A DNA stretch of 64,000 bases from NCBI RefSeq assembly GCF_027587195.1, contig NZ_JAPDDP010000040.1, positions 1-64,000 on the forward strand, written 5' to 3'. The DNA is from Solirubrobacter phytolaccae. Its GTDB lineage: Bacteria > Actinomycetota > Thermoleophilia > Solirubrobacterales > Solirubrobacteraceae. The translations under genes were made by a program, and so were the position numbers. This document shows, in pieces, positions 1-7,413 of the stretch. The notes under the pieces are model-generated. The model was not told where the DNA came from and ran no database searches. It saw nothing but the letters and a program-made list of their open reading frames with translations. Position 1 is the stretch's first letter. Each line of letters opens with the position of its first letter.

Positions 1-1
1 G

Positions 2-1417
2 GCGAAGGCGAGCGGCGCGGCCGGGGCGAGCGGCGCGAAGGCGAGCGCGAGCGGCGCGGCCGGAGGGGGCGACGCGGAGGCGAGCGCGAGCGGCGCGACG
101 ACGCTGTCGCCGCGGATGAAGGCGGCGCTCGCGTCGGCCAAGCCGATCGTGGCGCCGATGAGCGTGAGCGGGCTCAGCCCGTCGATCGCGAACGCGCTCA
201 CGGCCGCGTCGGCGAAGGCCGGGCGGCCCGTGCTCGCGGTGCCTCCGGGGCCGCTCGGGTCGTTCGCGCCGCAGACGTTGCGGCCCGGGTCGGCGGTCGC
301 GGTCGGGTACTCGACCGGGGACGTGCGGACGAGCGCGGTCGGCACCGTGACGTACGTCGACGGCGACCGGGTGTGGGTCTTCGGGCACCAGCTCGAGGGC
401 GTCGGGCGGCGCGCGCTGCTGCTGCAGGACGCGTACGTGTTCCGGATCGTGAACAACCCGACAGCGCTCGGGGCGCTCGCGTCGACGTACAAGCTCGCGT
501 CCTCCGGGCATGACCTGGGGACGATCAGCTCGGACGGGTTCAGCGCCGTCGCCGGGCGGACCGGCGCGCTGCCGCACACGGTGCCGGTGCAGGTCATCGC
601 GCGCGACCTCGACACCAACGCGGTCGCCGCGATCAATACGTCGGCGGCGGACGAGGCCGCGGTGGATCTGCCGAGCGGCGGGTCGTGGACGTCGTTCATC
701 GCGCCGCTCGCGGTCTCGCAGGCCGCGGCCGGCCTACTCGGCAGCACGCCGGCGCGGCTCACGGGGAACATGTGCGCGAAGATCGCGCTCAAGGAGATCG
801 AGAAGCCGCTGCGGTTCTGCAACCGCTACGTGTCGACGTCCGCGACGCAGTCCGACGACGGCTCGTCGCTGAACGCGGTGCTCAGCGGCGCGTCGAGCGA
901 CCTCGCGAACGCGATCTCCTCGATCGACGCGTACACGGGCACGCCGCCGCAGGTGACCGGCATCAACGTGCTGCTGAAGGTCCGCCGCGGCGCCGACCAG
1001 GCGTTCATCCGCTCCGTCCGGCTGCCGTCGCGCGTCCGTCCCGGCCAGCGCGTGCGCGCCCGGGTGTCGCTCCAGCGCGTCCGCGGCGGCACGTTCGCCC
1101 GCAACTACACGGTCCGCATCCCGGGCGACGCCCCGCGCGGCAGCCAGCGCGTGCGCTTCGTCGGCCAGGACGCCGACCAGGGCGAGGACGGCTTCACCAC
1201 GATCATCATCGGCGACGACGACGAGCGCGACGAGGGCGGCGATCCCGGCCCCACCTCGCTCAAGGAGCTCGAAGCCCAGATCAAGGCCACGGCTCGCTAC
1301 GACGGCGTGACCGCGCGCGTCGGGCGCAGCAGCCGCTTCGAGGCGTTCCGCGACGACGAGTTCCGGATCTCCGGCTCCGCCGACGCGACGGTGCGCGTGA
1401 CGCGCGACGCTCGCTAG
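2..1417 (+). CDS. C-terminal part of a secreted SpoIVB-like (S55) peptidase-family protein, 5' end outside window
   Basis: The frame is open to the window edge, so the N-terminus is missing. The first 37 codons are a Ser/Gly/Ala low-complexity linker. The following part resembles the S55 (SpoIVB) fold: a strand-rich stretch VGTVTYVDGDRVWVFGHQ has the family's G-x-V...G-H pattern that carries the catalytic His, followed by a region like the family's IGTI segment (LGTISSDGFSAVAGRTG). I do not see the usual G-M-S-G-S-P serine motif, so it may be a non-catalytic relative. The C-terminal third has an Ig-like strand region and an acidic Asp/Glu-rich loop. An intrinsic terminator-like hairpin follows. 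Family assignment is by motif memory only. Confidence 0.5.
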   Translation, partial: AKASGAAGASGAKASASGAAGGGDAEASASGATTLSPRMKAALASAKPIVAPMSVSGLSPSIANALTAASAKAGRPVLAVPPGPLGSFAPQTLRPGSAVAVGYSTGDVRTSAVGTVTYVDGDRVWVFGHQLEGVGRRALLLQDAYVFRIVNNPTALGALASTYKLASSGHDLGTISSDGFSAVAGRTGALPHTVPVQVIARDLDTNAVAAINTSAADEAAVDLPSGGSWTSFIAPLAVSQAAAGLLGSTPARLTGNMCAKIALKEIEKPLRFCNRYVSTSATQSDDGSSLNAVLSGASSDLANAISSIDAYTGTPPQVTGINVLLKVRRGADQAFIRSVRLPSRVRPGQRVRARVSLQRVRGGTFARNYTVRIPGDAPRGSQRVRFVGQDADQGEDGFTTIIIGDDDERDEGGDPGPTSLKELEAQIKATARYDGVTARVGRSSRFEAFRDDEFRISGSADATVRVTRDAR

Positions 1418-1430
1418 CGCTCGCGTCGCT

Positions 1431-1461
1431 GGGAGTGCTCGCCCGGAGGGCTCGCACTCCC
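1431..1461. terminator. bidirectional hairpin between convergent genes
   Basis: Arms GGGAGTGC (1431-1438) and GCACTCCC (1454-1461) pair perfectly. Inside is a symmetric TC/TC internal loop, then GCCC-GGA-GGGC. There is no T run. It sits between two convergent genes and can serve both strands. Confidence 0.65.
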
Positions 1462-1474
1462 GCCGAATGCAGGG

Positions 1475-2269
1475 CTAGGCGTGGAAGCGGTAGACGACGC
1501 CGGCGTTGTCTGGCGTCGCTGCCGCGGCGTGCGGGACGGCGGCGCGCAGGATCGACGCGAACAGCTCGGTCGACGCGGCCATGTTCTCCACCAGCGTCGA
1601 GACCGGCGTCGCCTCCTCGGTGACGCCGTTCGCGTAGTCGGTCAGGAACCCGAGCAGCGCGAACGGGAGCTCGAGCTCGCCGCACAGCACGGTCTCCGGG
1701 CCGGCCGTCTGCGACACCGCGGTCACACCCGCCGCGGCCAGCGACCGGATCTCGGCGCGCGTGTTGAAGCGCGGCCCGTCGACGTGCCCGTAACAGCCAC
1801 CGTCACGCACGGCCACGCCCGCCTCCTCGCCACCCCGCAGCAGCGCGGCGCGCAACCCGGACGAGAACGGGCCTTCGTAGATCCAGTGCCCGCGGTCGGC
1901 CGCGCCGGGTTCCGTGAAGAACGTGCACAGCGAGCCGTCCGGCAGCCGGTTCGAGAGGAAGTGCAGGTCGTCGAAGCACACGACCGACCCGAGCTCCGCG
2001 TCCGGCTCGACGGCACCGCAGACGGTCACCGCGAGCACGCCCGTCGCACCCAGCGACTTCAGCGCCGCGATGTTCGCGCGGTGCGTGACGTGGTTCGACA
2101 GCCGCGGATGCCCGACGCCGTGGCGGGACACGTGCAGCACATCGACCCCCGCCCACGAGCCGTGTGAGACGAACGCCTCGCCCCACTCCGTCAGCACCGG
2201 CTCCGAGCCGGACGTGGTGAAGCCCGGAAGCGCGTAGGTGCCCGAGCCGGTGAGGATGCCGATCGCCAT
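1475..2269 (-). CDS. 5'-methylthioadenosine/purine nucleoside phosphorylase family protein
   Basis: A 264-residue member of the PNP/MTAP phosphorylase family, which splits MTA or purine nucleosides with phosphate in purine and methionine salvage in the cytosol. Visible features are the N-terminal GILTGSGTY phosphate loop, the RHG...H segment at about residues 49-64 followed by HRANIAAL, a GPRFNTRAEI stretch and a late FLTDYANG (family: TDYD). The ATG at 2269 is chosen because family alignment starts there; longer upstream starts add only Arg-rich noise. It lies 10 bp downstream of a LacI-type regulator gene on the same strand, so the two are probably co-transcribed. Substrate (MTA, inosine or MTI) cannot be told from sequence alone. 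Confidence 0.83.
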   Translation of the reverse strand: MAIGILTGSGTYALPGFTTSGSEPVLTEWGEAFVSHGSWAGVDVLHVSRHGVGHPRLSNHVTHRANIAALKSLGATGVLAVTVCGAVEPDAELGSVVCFDDLHFLSNRLPDGSLCTFFTEPGAADRGHWIYEGPFSSGLRAALLRGGEEAGVAVRDGGCYGHVDGPRFNTRAEIRSLAAAGVTAVSQTAGPETVLCGELELPFALLGFLTDYANGVTEEATPVSTLVENMAASTELFASILRAAVPHAAAATPDNAGVVYRFHA

Positions 2270-2279
2270 GCCGCGCACC

Positions 2280-3308
2280 CTACCCGGGCGGCGCGGCCGT
2301 GGACGCGCGCACGACGAGCTCCGGCGCGGACGGCTGATAGTCCGGCGCGTCGGCGACACCGATCGCCGCGAGCAGCGCGCCCGCGGCCGCCTCGCCGAAC
2401 TCTCCGTAGTCCACGCGCACCGACGTCAGCGGCGGTGACGCCAACGCGGCCAAGGGCGAGTCGTCGAACCCCGTCACCGACAGGTCCGCGGGCACGGCGA
2501 GCCCGCGTTCGCGCGCCGCGCCGACGACCGCCAGCGCGAGCACGTCGCTCGCGCACACCACTGCGGTCGGCTCCCCGGCGAGCAGGACCTCCGCCGCGGC
2601 CGCGGCCTCGCGATCGTCCGCGTGCACCGCCAGCCCCTCTTCGACGCCGACCGCGTCGATCGCCTCCCGCCAGCGCGAGAGCCGCACCTGCACGTGCTCG
2701 TAGTCCGCCCGCCCACCGAAGAACGACACCCGCTCGTGCCCCAGCGCCGCGAGGTGCTCGACCGGCCCGCGCATGCCCTCCTCGTGGCGCGTCTCCACCC
2801 ACGTGAACGGGCACTCGCCGACCGGCCGGCCAGCCAGCACGACCGGCACGCCGGACGCCTCGAGCAACGCGAAGCGCGGATCGTCGAGCTCGACGTCCGT
2901 CAGCAGGAACCCGTCCACGCGCCCCGCCGCCGCGAGCCGCTCGTAGGCCGGGAGCGCCGCGCCCGCCCCACCCGGCACGAGCTGCAGCAGCAGCGCGTAG
3001 TCGGCGTCGGTCAGCGCCCGTTCGATCCCGGACAGGAAGCGGATGAAGAACGCGTCGAGCTCGAGCTGCTCCGTGTCGCGCGCGAGCACCAGCCCGATGG
3101 CGCGGGTGCGAGCCTCGGTCAGCGCGCGGGCGCTCGCCGACGGCCGCCAGCCGAGCTCACGGGCCGCGACGAGGATGCGCTCACGCGTGTCCGGGGACAC
3201 GCCCGGCCGGTCATTGACCGCGAACGACACGGCCGCGGCGGAGACACCCGCGCGGCGCGCCACGTCAGCGATCGTGGGGCGGCGGCGCGGCGGGTCGGAC
3301 GAGGTCAC
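2280..3308 (-). CDS. LacI/GalR-family transcriptional regulator
   Basis: 342 residues with the classic layout: an N-terminal HTH plus hinge helix (TIADVARRAGVSAAAVSFAVN, about residues 12-32, then RPGVSPDTRERI) and a periplasmic-binding-protein-like effector domain (AIGLVLARD...VSFFGGRADY...VTGFDDSPLA). Such proteins normally repress carbohydrate genes and are released by a sugar effector. It starts at GTG 3308 and faces the glycosidase gene across a 72-bp intergenic region containing a perfect LacI-type palindrome (3348-3361), so it probably controls the glycosidase and itself. The phosphorylase gene follows in the same operon. Confidence 0.92.
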   Translation of the reverse strand: MTSSDPPRRRPTIADVARRAGVSAAAVSFAVNDRPGVSPDTRERILVAARELGWRPSASARALTEARTRAIGLVLARDTEQLELDAFFIRFLSGIERALTDADYALLLQLVPGGAGAALPAYERLAAAGRVDGFLLTDVELDDPRFALLEASGVPVVLAGRPVGECPFTWVETRHEEGMRGPVEHLAALGHERVSFFGGRADYEHVQVRLSRWREAIDAVGVEEGLAVHADDREAAAAAEVLLAGEPTAVVCASDVLALAVVGAARERGLAVPADLSVTGFDDSPLAALASPPLTSVRVDYGEFGEAAAGALLAAIGVADAPDYQPSAPELVVRASTAAPPG

Positions 3309-3347
3309 GCCACGTCGTTACCCGAACGTGCGCCTCGGGTAGCAAGC

Positions 3348-3361
3348 CTGAAGCGCTTCAG
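3348..3361. promoter_or_regulatory. candidate LacI-family operator
   Basis: CTGAAGCGCTTCAG is a perfect 14-bp palindrome with the TGAAGCGCTTCA core seen in many LacI/MalR-type operators. It lies between the divergent lacI-type gene and the glycosidase gene, 19 bp before the latter's ATG. A second inverted repeat, ACCCGA-N9-TCGGGT, lies at 3320-3340. Confidence 0.7.
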
Positions 3362-3380
3362 GGGAGAGGAAGGCACCAAG

Positions 3381-5780
3381 ATGATGCGTGCACTCGGTAC
3401 GGCGGGGCTGGTTCTCGCGCTGTTCCCGGCGACTGCGGGAGCCGCGAGGGAGATCTCCACGAGCGACCGGTTGGCGGACCGGCGCGAGGTCGTGGCGGGT
3501 GATCGCGCCTACGCGGTCGGCTTCCAGGACGGCGGCTGGTACGCCAACGGCTGGCACATCACGGGTGAGATGGGCGGCGTCTGGGCGCCCCCGCTCAAGC
3601 TCGCGGACGGCGTCTGGTTCGGCGTCGACGGCCAGTGGGTCGGCCCCGCCACGCGCTTCACCAGTGGCGCGGGCTACGTCCGCTACGACCTGCCGAAGCT
3701 CGACGACGTCGCGCTCAGCCGGACCGACTTCGTCCCCGACGGCCGTCGCGCGGCGCTGTTCGGCCTCACCCTGACGTCCTCCACGCCGAAGACGGTCGCC
3801 ATCGACGTCGACGTGCACTCCGAGCTGCTGAACGCCTACCCGTGGAGCTCGAGCGAGGGGCACCCGACCGCTTCCGACAACGGCCAGGACACCGCCGCGA
3901 GCGAGCAGGGCGTGCTCGCGTTCCGCGACGGCGCGCTCACCGCGTTCGCCGGTGCGGACCGCACCGCGCAGAGCGTCCAGACCGGCCCGGGCTTCCGCGG
4001 CCCGCGCGCCGGGCTGATCTGCGGCCCGGACGGCAAGCAGCCGCCGAGCCAGTGCGACGACGGACCGGTCGGCCGCGGCGCCGGCGGCCGCCTGCGCTAC
4101 AGCGTCCGGGTCTCAGACAAGCCGACGACGCTGTGGTTCGCGGTCGCCGCCACCCGCGCCGACCTGACCGCGGCCGCCAGGGACCCGCAGGCGCTGCTCG
4201 ACCGCAAGCTCGCCGCCCGCGCCGCGCTCGCCGAGCGCAGCACCGTGAGCCTGCCGGGGGACCGCAGCCTGCAGAAGGCCGTCGACTACGGCAAGCAGAA
4301 CCTTGCCGACCTCACGCAGACGGCGAAGGACCTGCAGATCCGCTTCGTCGACCGCGGCAAGGCGTACCCGCGCCCCGTCGGCGTCCTGAAGGAGGCGACG
4401 TTCATCGGCGCGGGTTACCCCGACTACCCGTGGCTGTTCGCCACCGACGGCGAGTACACGGCGTTCGCGGCGGTCGCTCTCGGCCAGTTCGAACCGATCA
4501 AGGCGCACCTGAAGGCGCTCCAGCAGGTGTCGGACCGGCTCAACGCCAAGTCGGGCAAGGTCGCGCACGAGATCGTCACCGACGGCTCGGTCTACTTCGG
4601 CGCGAACACGGACGCCGGCAACACGGACGAGTCAGTCAAGTTCCCGAGCGCCGTCGCCCTCGTCTGGCGTTGGACCGGCGATCGGCGCTTCCTGAACGAC
4701 CTCTACGACTTCTCGCGGCGCGCGATGCGCTACGTCGTCGACAACCTCGACAAGGACAAGGACGGCTGGCCCGAGGGCCTCGGCAACGTCGAGCGCGAGG
4801 GCATGGGCGAGGAGAAGCTCGACAACGCCGTCTATCTGATCCGCGGGCTCGCCGACCTGGCCACGCTGGCGAACGACACGGGCGACGGAGCGACGGCGAA
4901 GTGGGCGTATGACCTGCTGCGACAGCTGCGCCCCGCCTTCGACCGCACCTGGTGGAACGAGGCGTCGCAGCAGTACGCCGACTCACTCGGCTCCAGCAAC
5001 GCGCAGCTCGTCCAGCAGCACTGGATCGGCGTCACCCCGATGGAGACGGGGCTCGCGCCGGCCGCGCACGCCAACACCGCGCTCGACGTCCGCGAGACGG
5101 ACTGCTTCAGCGGCACCGCCCCGTTCAACGTCGGCCTCTTCCACACGGGCTGCACCGGCGGTCCGGAGGGCAAGGGCGAGCGGACCGTGTTCAGCCTCAA
5201 CACCGCGATCAAGGCCGTCGCCGACGGCAACTACGGCCGCTCGCAGCGCCGCTACACCGACGCGAACGCGAAGACGATGCTCGACGAGCAGCCCGGCGCG
5301 CTGCCGGAGATCCTGCCGTCACCTGACCAGAACCGGAACATCGACCGCTGCTGGACGTGCCGCTCGATGTTCATGCAGGCCTGGGGCCACTACGGCACGG
5401 CCTGGCCCGTGATCGCGCAGCAGCTCGGCGTCCAGCCGAACCTCGGCCGCCGCCGGCTGGACGTCGTGCCGAACCTCCCGCCTGACCAGGAGCTGATCAG
5501 CGGGCGGTCGATCCGCCTCGGCGAGGACGGCACCGTGGCGGTCCGCGCCCTCCGCGACGGCAAGACGTACGAGACGCGGGTCACGCTGCGCAGCGACGAT
5601 GTGCGGACCCTGCGCATCGGTGTCACGCTCCCGCACGGCACCCGCCCGCAGCGCGTCTGGGTGGACGGCAAGCGCCAGAAGTACTTCCTCACTCCGCGCG
5701 TGACGAAGCGGGGCGTCGAATTCACCGTCAGCGTCACGCGCCCGCAGGGCCGCCACGTAGTGACGGTCGAACGACGTTAG
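3381..5780 (+). CDS. secreted six-hairpin (alpha/alpha)6 glycoside hydrolase, debranching-enzyme-like
   Basis: 799 residues. Start ATG 3381 is preceded by the Shine-Dalgarno-like GGGGAGAGGAAGG and begins a signal peptide (LVLALFPATAGAA, cleavage near residue 21). An N-terminal beta-sandwich-like part is followed by an (alpha/alpha)6 barrel with repeated helical hairpins; acidic motifs include DKDKDGWPEG at about 457-466 and REGMGEEKLDNAVYL, typical of glucosidase/debranching clans (GH15/GH63/GDE-like). A small C-terminal beta domain ends the protein. It probably cleaves an oligo- or polysaccharide outside the membrane. Control by the divergent LacI regulator is strongly suggested by the operator 19 bp upstream. 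The exact GH family is uncertain. Confidence 0.68.
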   Translation: MMRALGTAGLVLALFPATAGAAREISTSDRLADRREVVAGDRAYAVGFQDGGWYANGWHITGEMGGVWAPPLKLADGVWFGVDGQWVGPATRFTSGAGYVRYDLPKLDDVALSRTDFVPDGRRAALFGLTLTSSTPKTVAIDVDVHSELLNAYPWSSSEGHPTASDNGQDTAASEQGVLAFRDGALTAFAGADRTAQSVQTGPGFRGPRAGLICGPDGKQPPSQCDDGPVGRGAGGRLRYSVRVSDKPTTLWFAVAATRADLTAAARDPQALLDRKLAARAALAERSTVSLPGDRSLQKAVDYGKQNLADLTQTAKDLQIRFVDRGKAYPRPVGVLKEATFIGAGYPDYPWLFATDGEYTAFAAVALGQFEPIKAHLKALQQVSDRLNAKSGKVAHEIVTDGSVYFGANTDAGNTDESVKFPSAVALVWRWTGDRRFLNDLYDFSRRAMRYVVDNLDKDKDGWPEGLGNVEREGMGEEKLDNAVYLIRGLADLATLANDTGDGATAKWAYDLLRQLRPAFDRTWWNEASQQYADSLGSSNAQLVQQHWIGVTPMETGLAPAAHANTALDVRETDCFSGTAPFNVGLFHTGCTGGPEGKGERTVFSLNTAIKAVADGNYGRSQRRYTDANAKTMLDEQPGALPEILPSPDQNRNIDRCWTCRSMFMQAWGHYGTAWPVIAQQLGVQPNLGRRRLDVVPNLPPDQELISGRSIRLGEDGTVAVRALRDGKTYETRVTLRSDDVRTLRIGVTLPHGTRPQRVWVDGKRQKYFLTPRVTKRGVEFTVSVTRPQGRHVVTVERR

Positions 5781-5806
5781 TGCCCCGAGCCGGAAGTTCG
5801 CGGGCA
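5781..5806 (+). terminator. weak hairpin directly after the glycosidase stop
   Basis: TGCCC (5781-5785) pairs with GGGCA (5802-5806), with a short inner CGA/TCG helix. No T run follows. The remaining 5807-5880 shows no gene. Confidence 0.35.
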
Positions 5807-5880
5807 CCTACCGGACGTCTCGCCGCGCCTGGCGGCCGCCGGCGATCCCGCACGTACCACCAGCATGCGCTGGAATCACC

Positions 5881-5911
5881 AGCGGGCCCAGCCACGACGA
5901 TCGGGCCCGCT
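5881..5911. terminator. bidirectional terminator hairpin
   Basis: A perfect 9-bp stem AGCGGGCCC (5881-5889)/GGGCCCGCT (5903-5911), followed at 5915-5930 by CGCACG-CGAA-CGTGCG, a second stem with a tetraloop. It separates the convergent glycosidase and PucR genes. Confidence 0.6.
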
Positions 5912-5940
5912 ATGCGCACGCGAACGTGCGACTCGCGGCA

Positions 5941-7176
5941 CTAGCGGTCTTTGACGTCGCGCCGCACGCGCCCGCCGCCGGCGCCGGCCTCCGAGGCCGG
6001 GCCGCGCGGCGCGGCGATGCCGAGCACGCGCATCGCCTTCAGCCCGAGGCCGAGCTTCTCGCGGCCGTCCGTGGAGGCGACGTCCAGGCTGCTCAGGTCC
6101 TTCACGCGCTCGAGCCGGTAGCGCACCGTGTGGCGGTGCGTGAACAGGCGCGCGGCGGTGCCGGCGACGTTGCCGTCGGCGTCCAGGAACGTCTCCAGCG
6201 TCTGCACCAGGTCGGTCTCGTACTGGTCGTCGTAGGCGACGAGCGGCGCGACCGTCTCCGCGTAGAAGCGCTGCAGCTCGGCGGGGTCCTCGCTCATGGC
6301 GGGCAGCAGCAGCCGGTAGGCGCCGGTGTCCTCGAAGGCGAGCATCGCCACCTCGTCGCCGGCGCCGTCCGCGTTCGCGACGTTGGCGGCGAGCAGCGCC
6401 TCGTTGCCGGCGCGGTAGAGGTCCACCGGGTCCTGTGCGACGCGCGAGTGGCCGACCGCGAAGGTGAACCCGTGGACGGACGCGTTGAGCTCGCGCGCGA
6501 TGCCCTCGGCGACGCGGCGCAGGGCCACGTCCTCCGCCGTCGGCAGGAGCACGGTGACGTGGTCCTCCATGCTCGCGGCGAGCGCGCCGGGAGCGCCGGA
6601 CCGGGCCGCGCGCTCGGCGGCGGCGAGCACCCGCGCGCGCCAGTCGTCGTCCGCCGGCGCGAAGTGGTGCGCGCGCACGACCACGACGGCGCCGCCCTCC
6701 GAGAGGTCGGCCCCGAGCTCTGAAGCCCGGGCGATGATGTCCCCGCGGTCGGTCACCTTGCGGGAGAGCAGCGCGGTGAGGAACGCGGACTGGGCGGCCT
6801 CCGACGCGCGGTCGGGCGCGCGCAGGCGCTCGACCTCGGACGCGATCATCGTCGTGGCGATCCGCAGCACCGCGGCTGAGGTTCCACCGCCGCGGGGCCG
6901 CAGGCGCAGCCGGCCGACGACCGCGTCGCCCACGCGCAGCTCGTGCGTCTCGACGCCTTCGGCGTCCCGCATCAGCTGGCGCTCGTCCGCCGTTGAGCGC
7001 GCGGCGACCGCGAGCACGGAGCTCGAGCGGTCGATCAGGACGAGCGACGCATCAAGGGCGCGGGCGGCGGCGCGAACGACCTCGGGCAGACCCAAGCCCG
7101 ACTCGACGGCGTCGGAAATGGCCCCGAGAGCACCCAGATCGGGCGGCGCCGCCTCCTTGCGGGCGGGCGAACTCAC
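5941..7176 (-). CDS. PucR-type (CdaR-like) transcriptional regulator
   Basis: 411 residues. The N-terminal 130 residues look like a GAF-type sensor, the middle like the GGDEF-related domain of PucR proteins, and the C-terminus carries the PucR HTH_30 motif (TLETFLDADGNVAGTAARLF, then HTVRYRLERV, about residues 326-362). Such regulators activate catabolic or purine/amino-acid genes in response to small molecules. The last 35 residues are a Gly/Arg-rich tail. GTG 7176 is chosen because a TAAACT -10 hexamer lies 6 nt upstream, predicting a leaderless message. The gene for a small membrane protein lies immediately upstream on the same strand. Confidence 0.85.
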   Translation of the reverse strand: MSSPARKEAAPPDLGALGAISDAVESGLGLPEVVRAAARALDASLVLIDRSSSVLAVAARSTADERQLMRDAEGVETHELRVGDAVVGRLRLRPRGGGTSAAVLRIATTMIASEVERLRAPDRASEAAQSAFLTALLSRKVTDRGDIIARASELGADLSEGGAVVVVRAHHFAPADDDWRARVLAAAERAARSGAPGALAASMEDHVTVLLPTAEDVALRRVAEGIARELNASVHGFTFAVGHSRVAQDPVDLYRAGNEALLAANVANADGAGDEVAMLAFEDTGAYRLLLPAMSEDPAELQRFYAETVAPLVAYDDQYETDLVQTLETFLDADGNVAGTAARLFTHRHTVRYRLERVKDLSSLDVASTDGREKLGLGLKAMRVLGIAAPRGPASEAGAGGGRVRRDVKDR

Positions 7177-7182
7177 GGGCTT

Positions 7183-7188
7183 AGTTTA
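7183..7188 (-). promoter_or_regulatory. -10 TAAACT, leaderless start of PucR gene
   Basis: On the minus strand TAAACT is followed by 6 nt and then GTG 7176. It overlaps the stop codon of the upstream small membrane gene. Confidence 0.55.
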
Positions 7189-7413
7189 GAGCTCGACGCG
7201 ATCGCTGAAATACCAGAGTGCTGCGAGCCCGACGCCCGTCCCCGCGAGCACGAACGCGGCGAGGATGTAGATGCTCAGCACGGTGGCGACGATCCGGTCG
7301 CGCACGCGCCAGTAGGACTTCCAGGCGGGGATGACCACGAGCGCGAGCCAGGCCACGAGGCTCACGAGCGCGGCAGCGCCGATGATGAGGTAGGTCTTCG
7401 TGTCGTCGGTCAT
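7186..7413 (-). CDS. small two-helix membrane protein
   Basis: 75 residues with two clear hydrophobic helices (about 8-29, IIGAAALVSLVAWLALVVI, and 41-66) joined by a basic loop KSYWRVRDR. Its ATG overlaps the stop of the upstream DedA-PAP2 gene by ATGA, so translation is probably coupled and it may work with that membrane enzyme. I do not recognise a named family and assign no function. Confidence 0.75.
   Translation of the reverse strand: MTDDTKTYLIIGAAALVSLVAWLALVVIPAWKSYWRVRDRIVATVLSIYILAAFVLAGTGVGLAALWYFSDRVEL

Noticed and set aside
2-110. Tandem-looking GC repeats at the window start as a possible CRISPR or satellite
   Set aside because: Units are short, irregular and in frame as a Ser/Gly/Ala linker, with no spacer structure.
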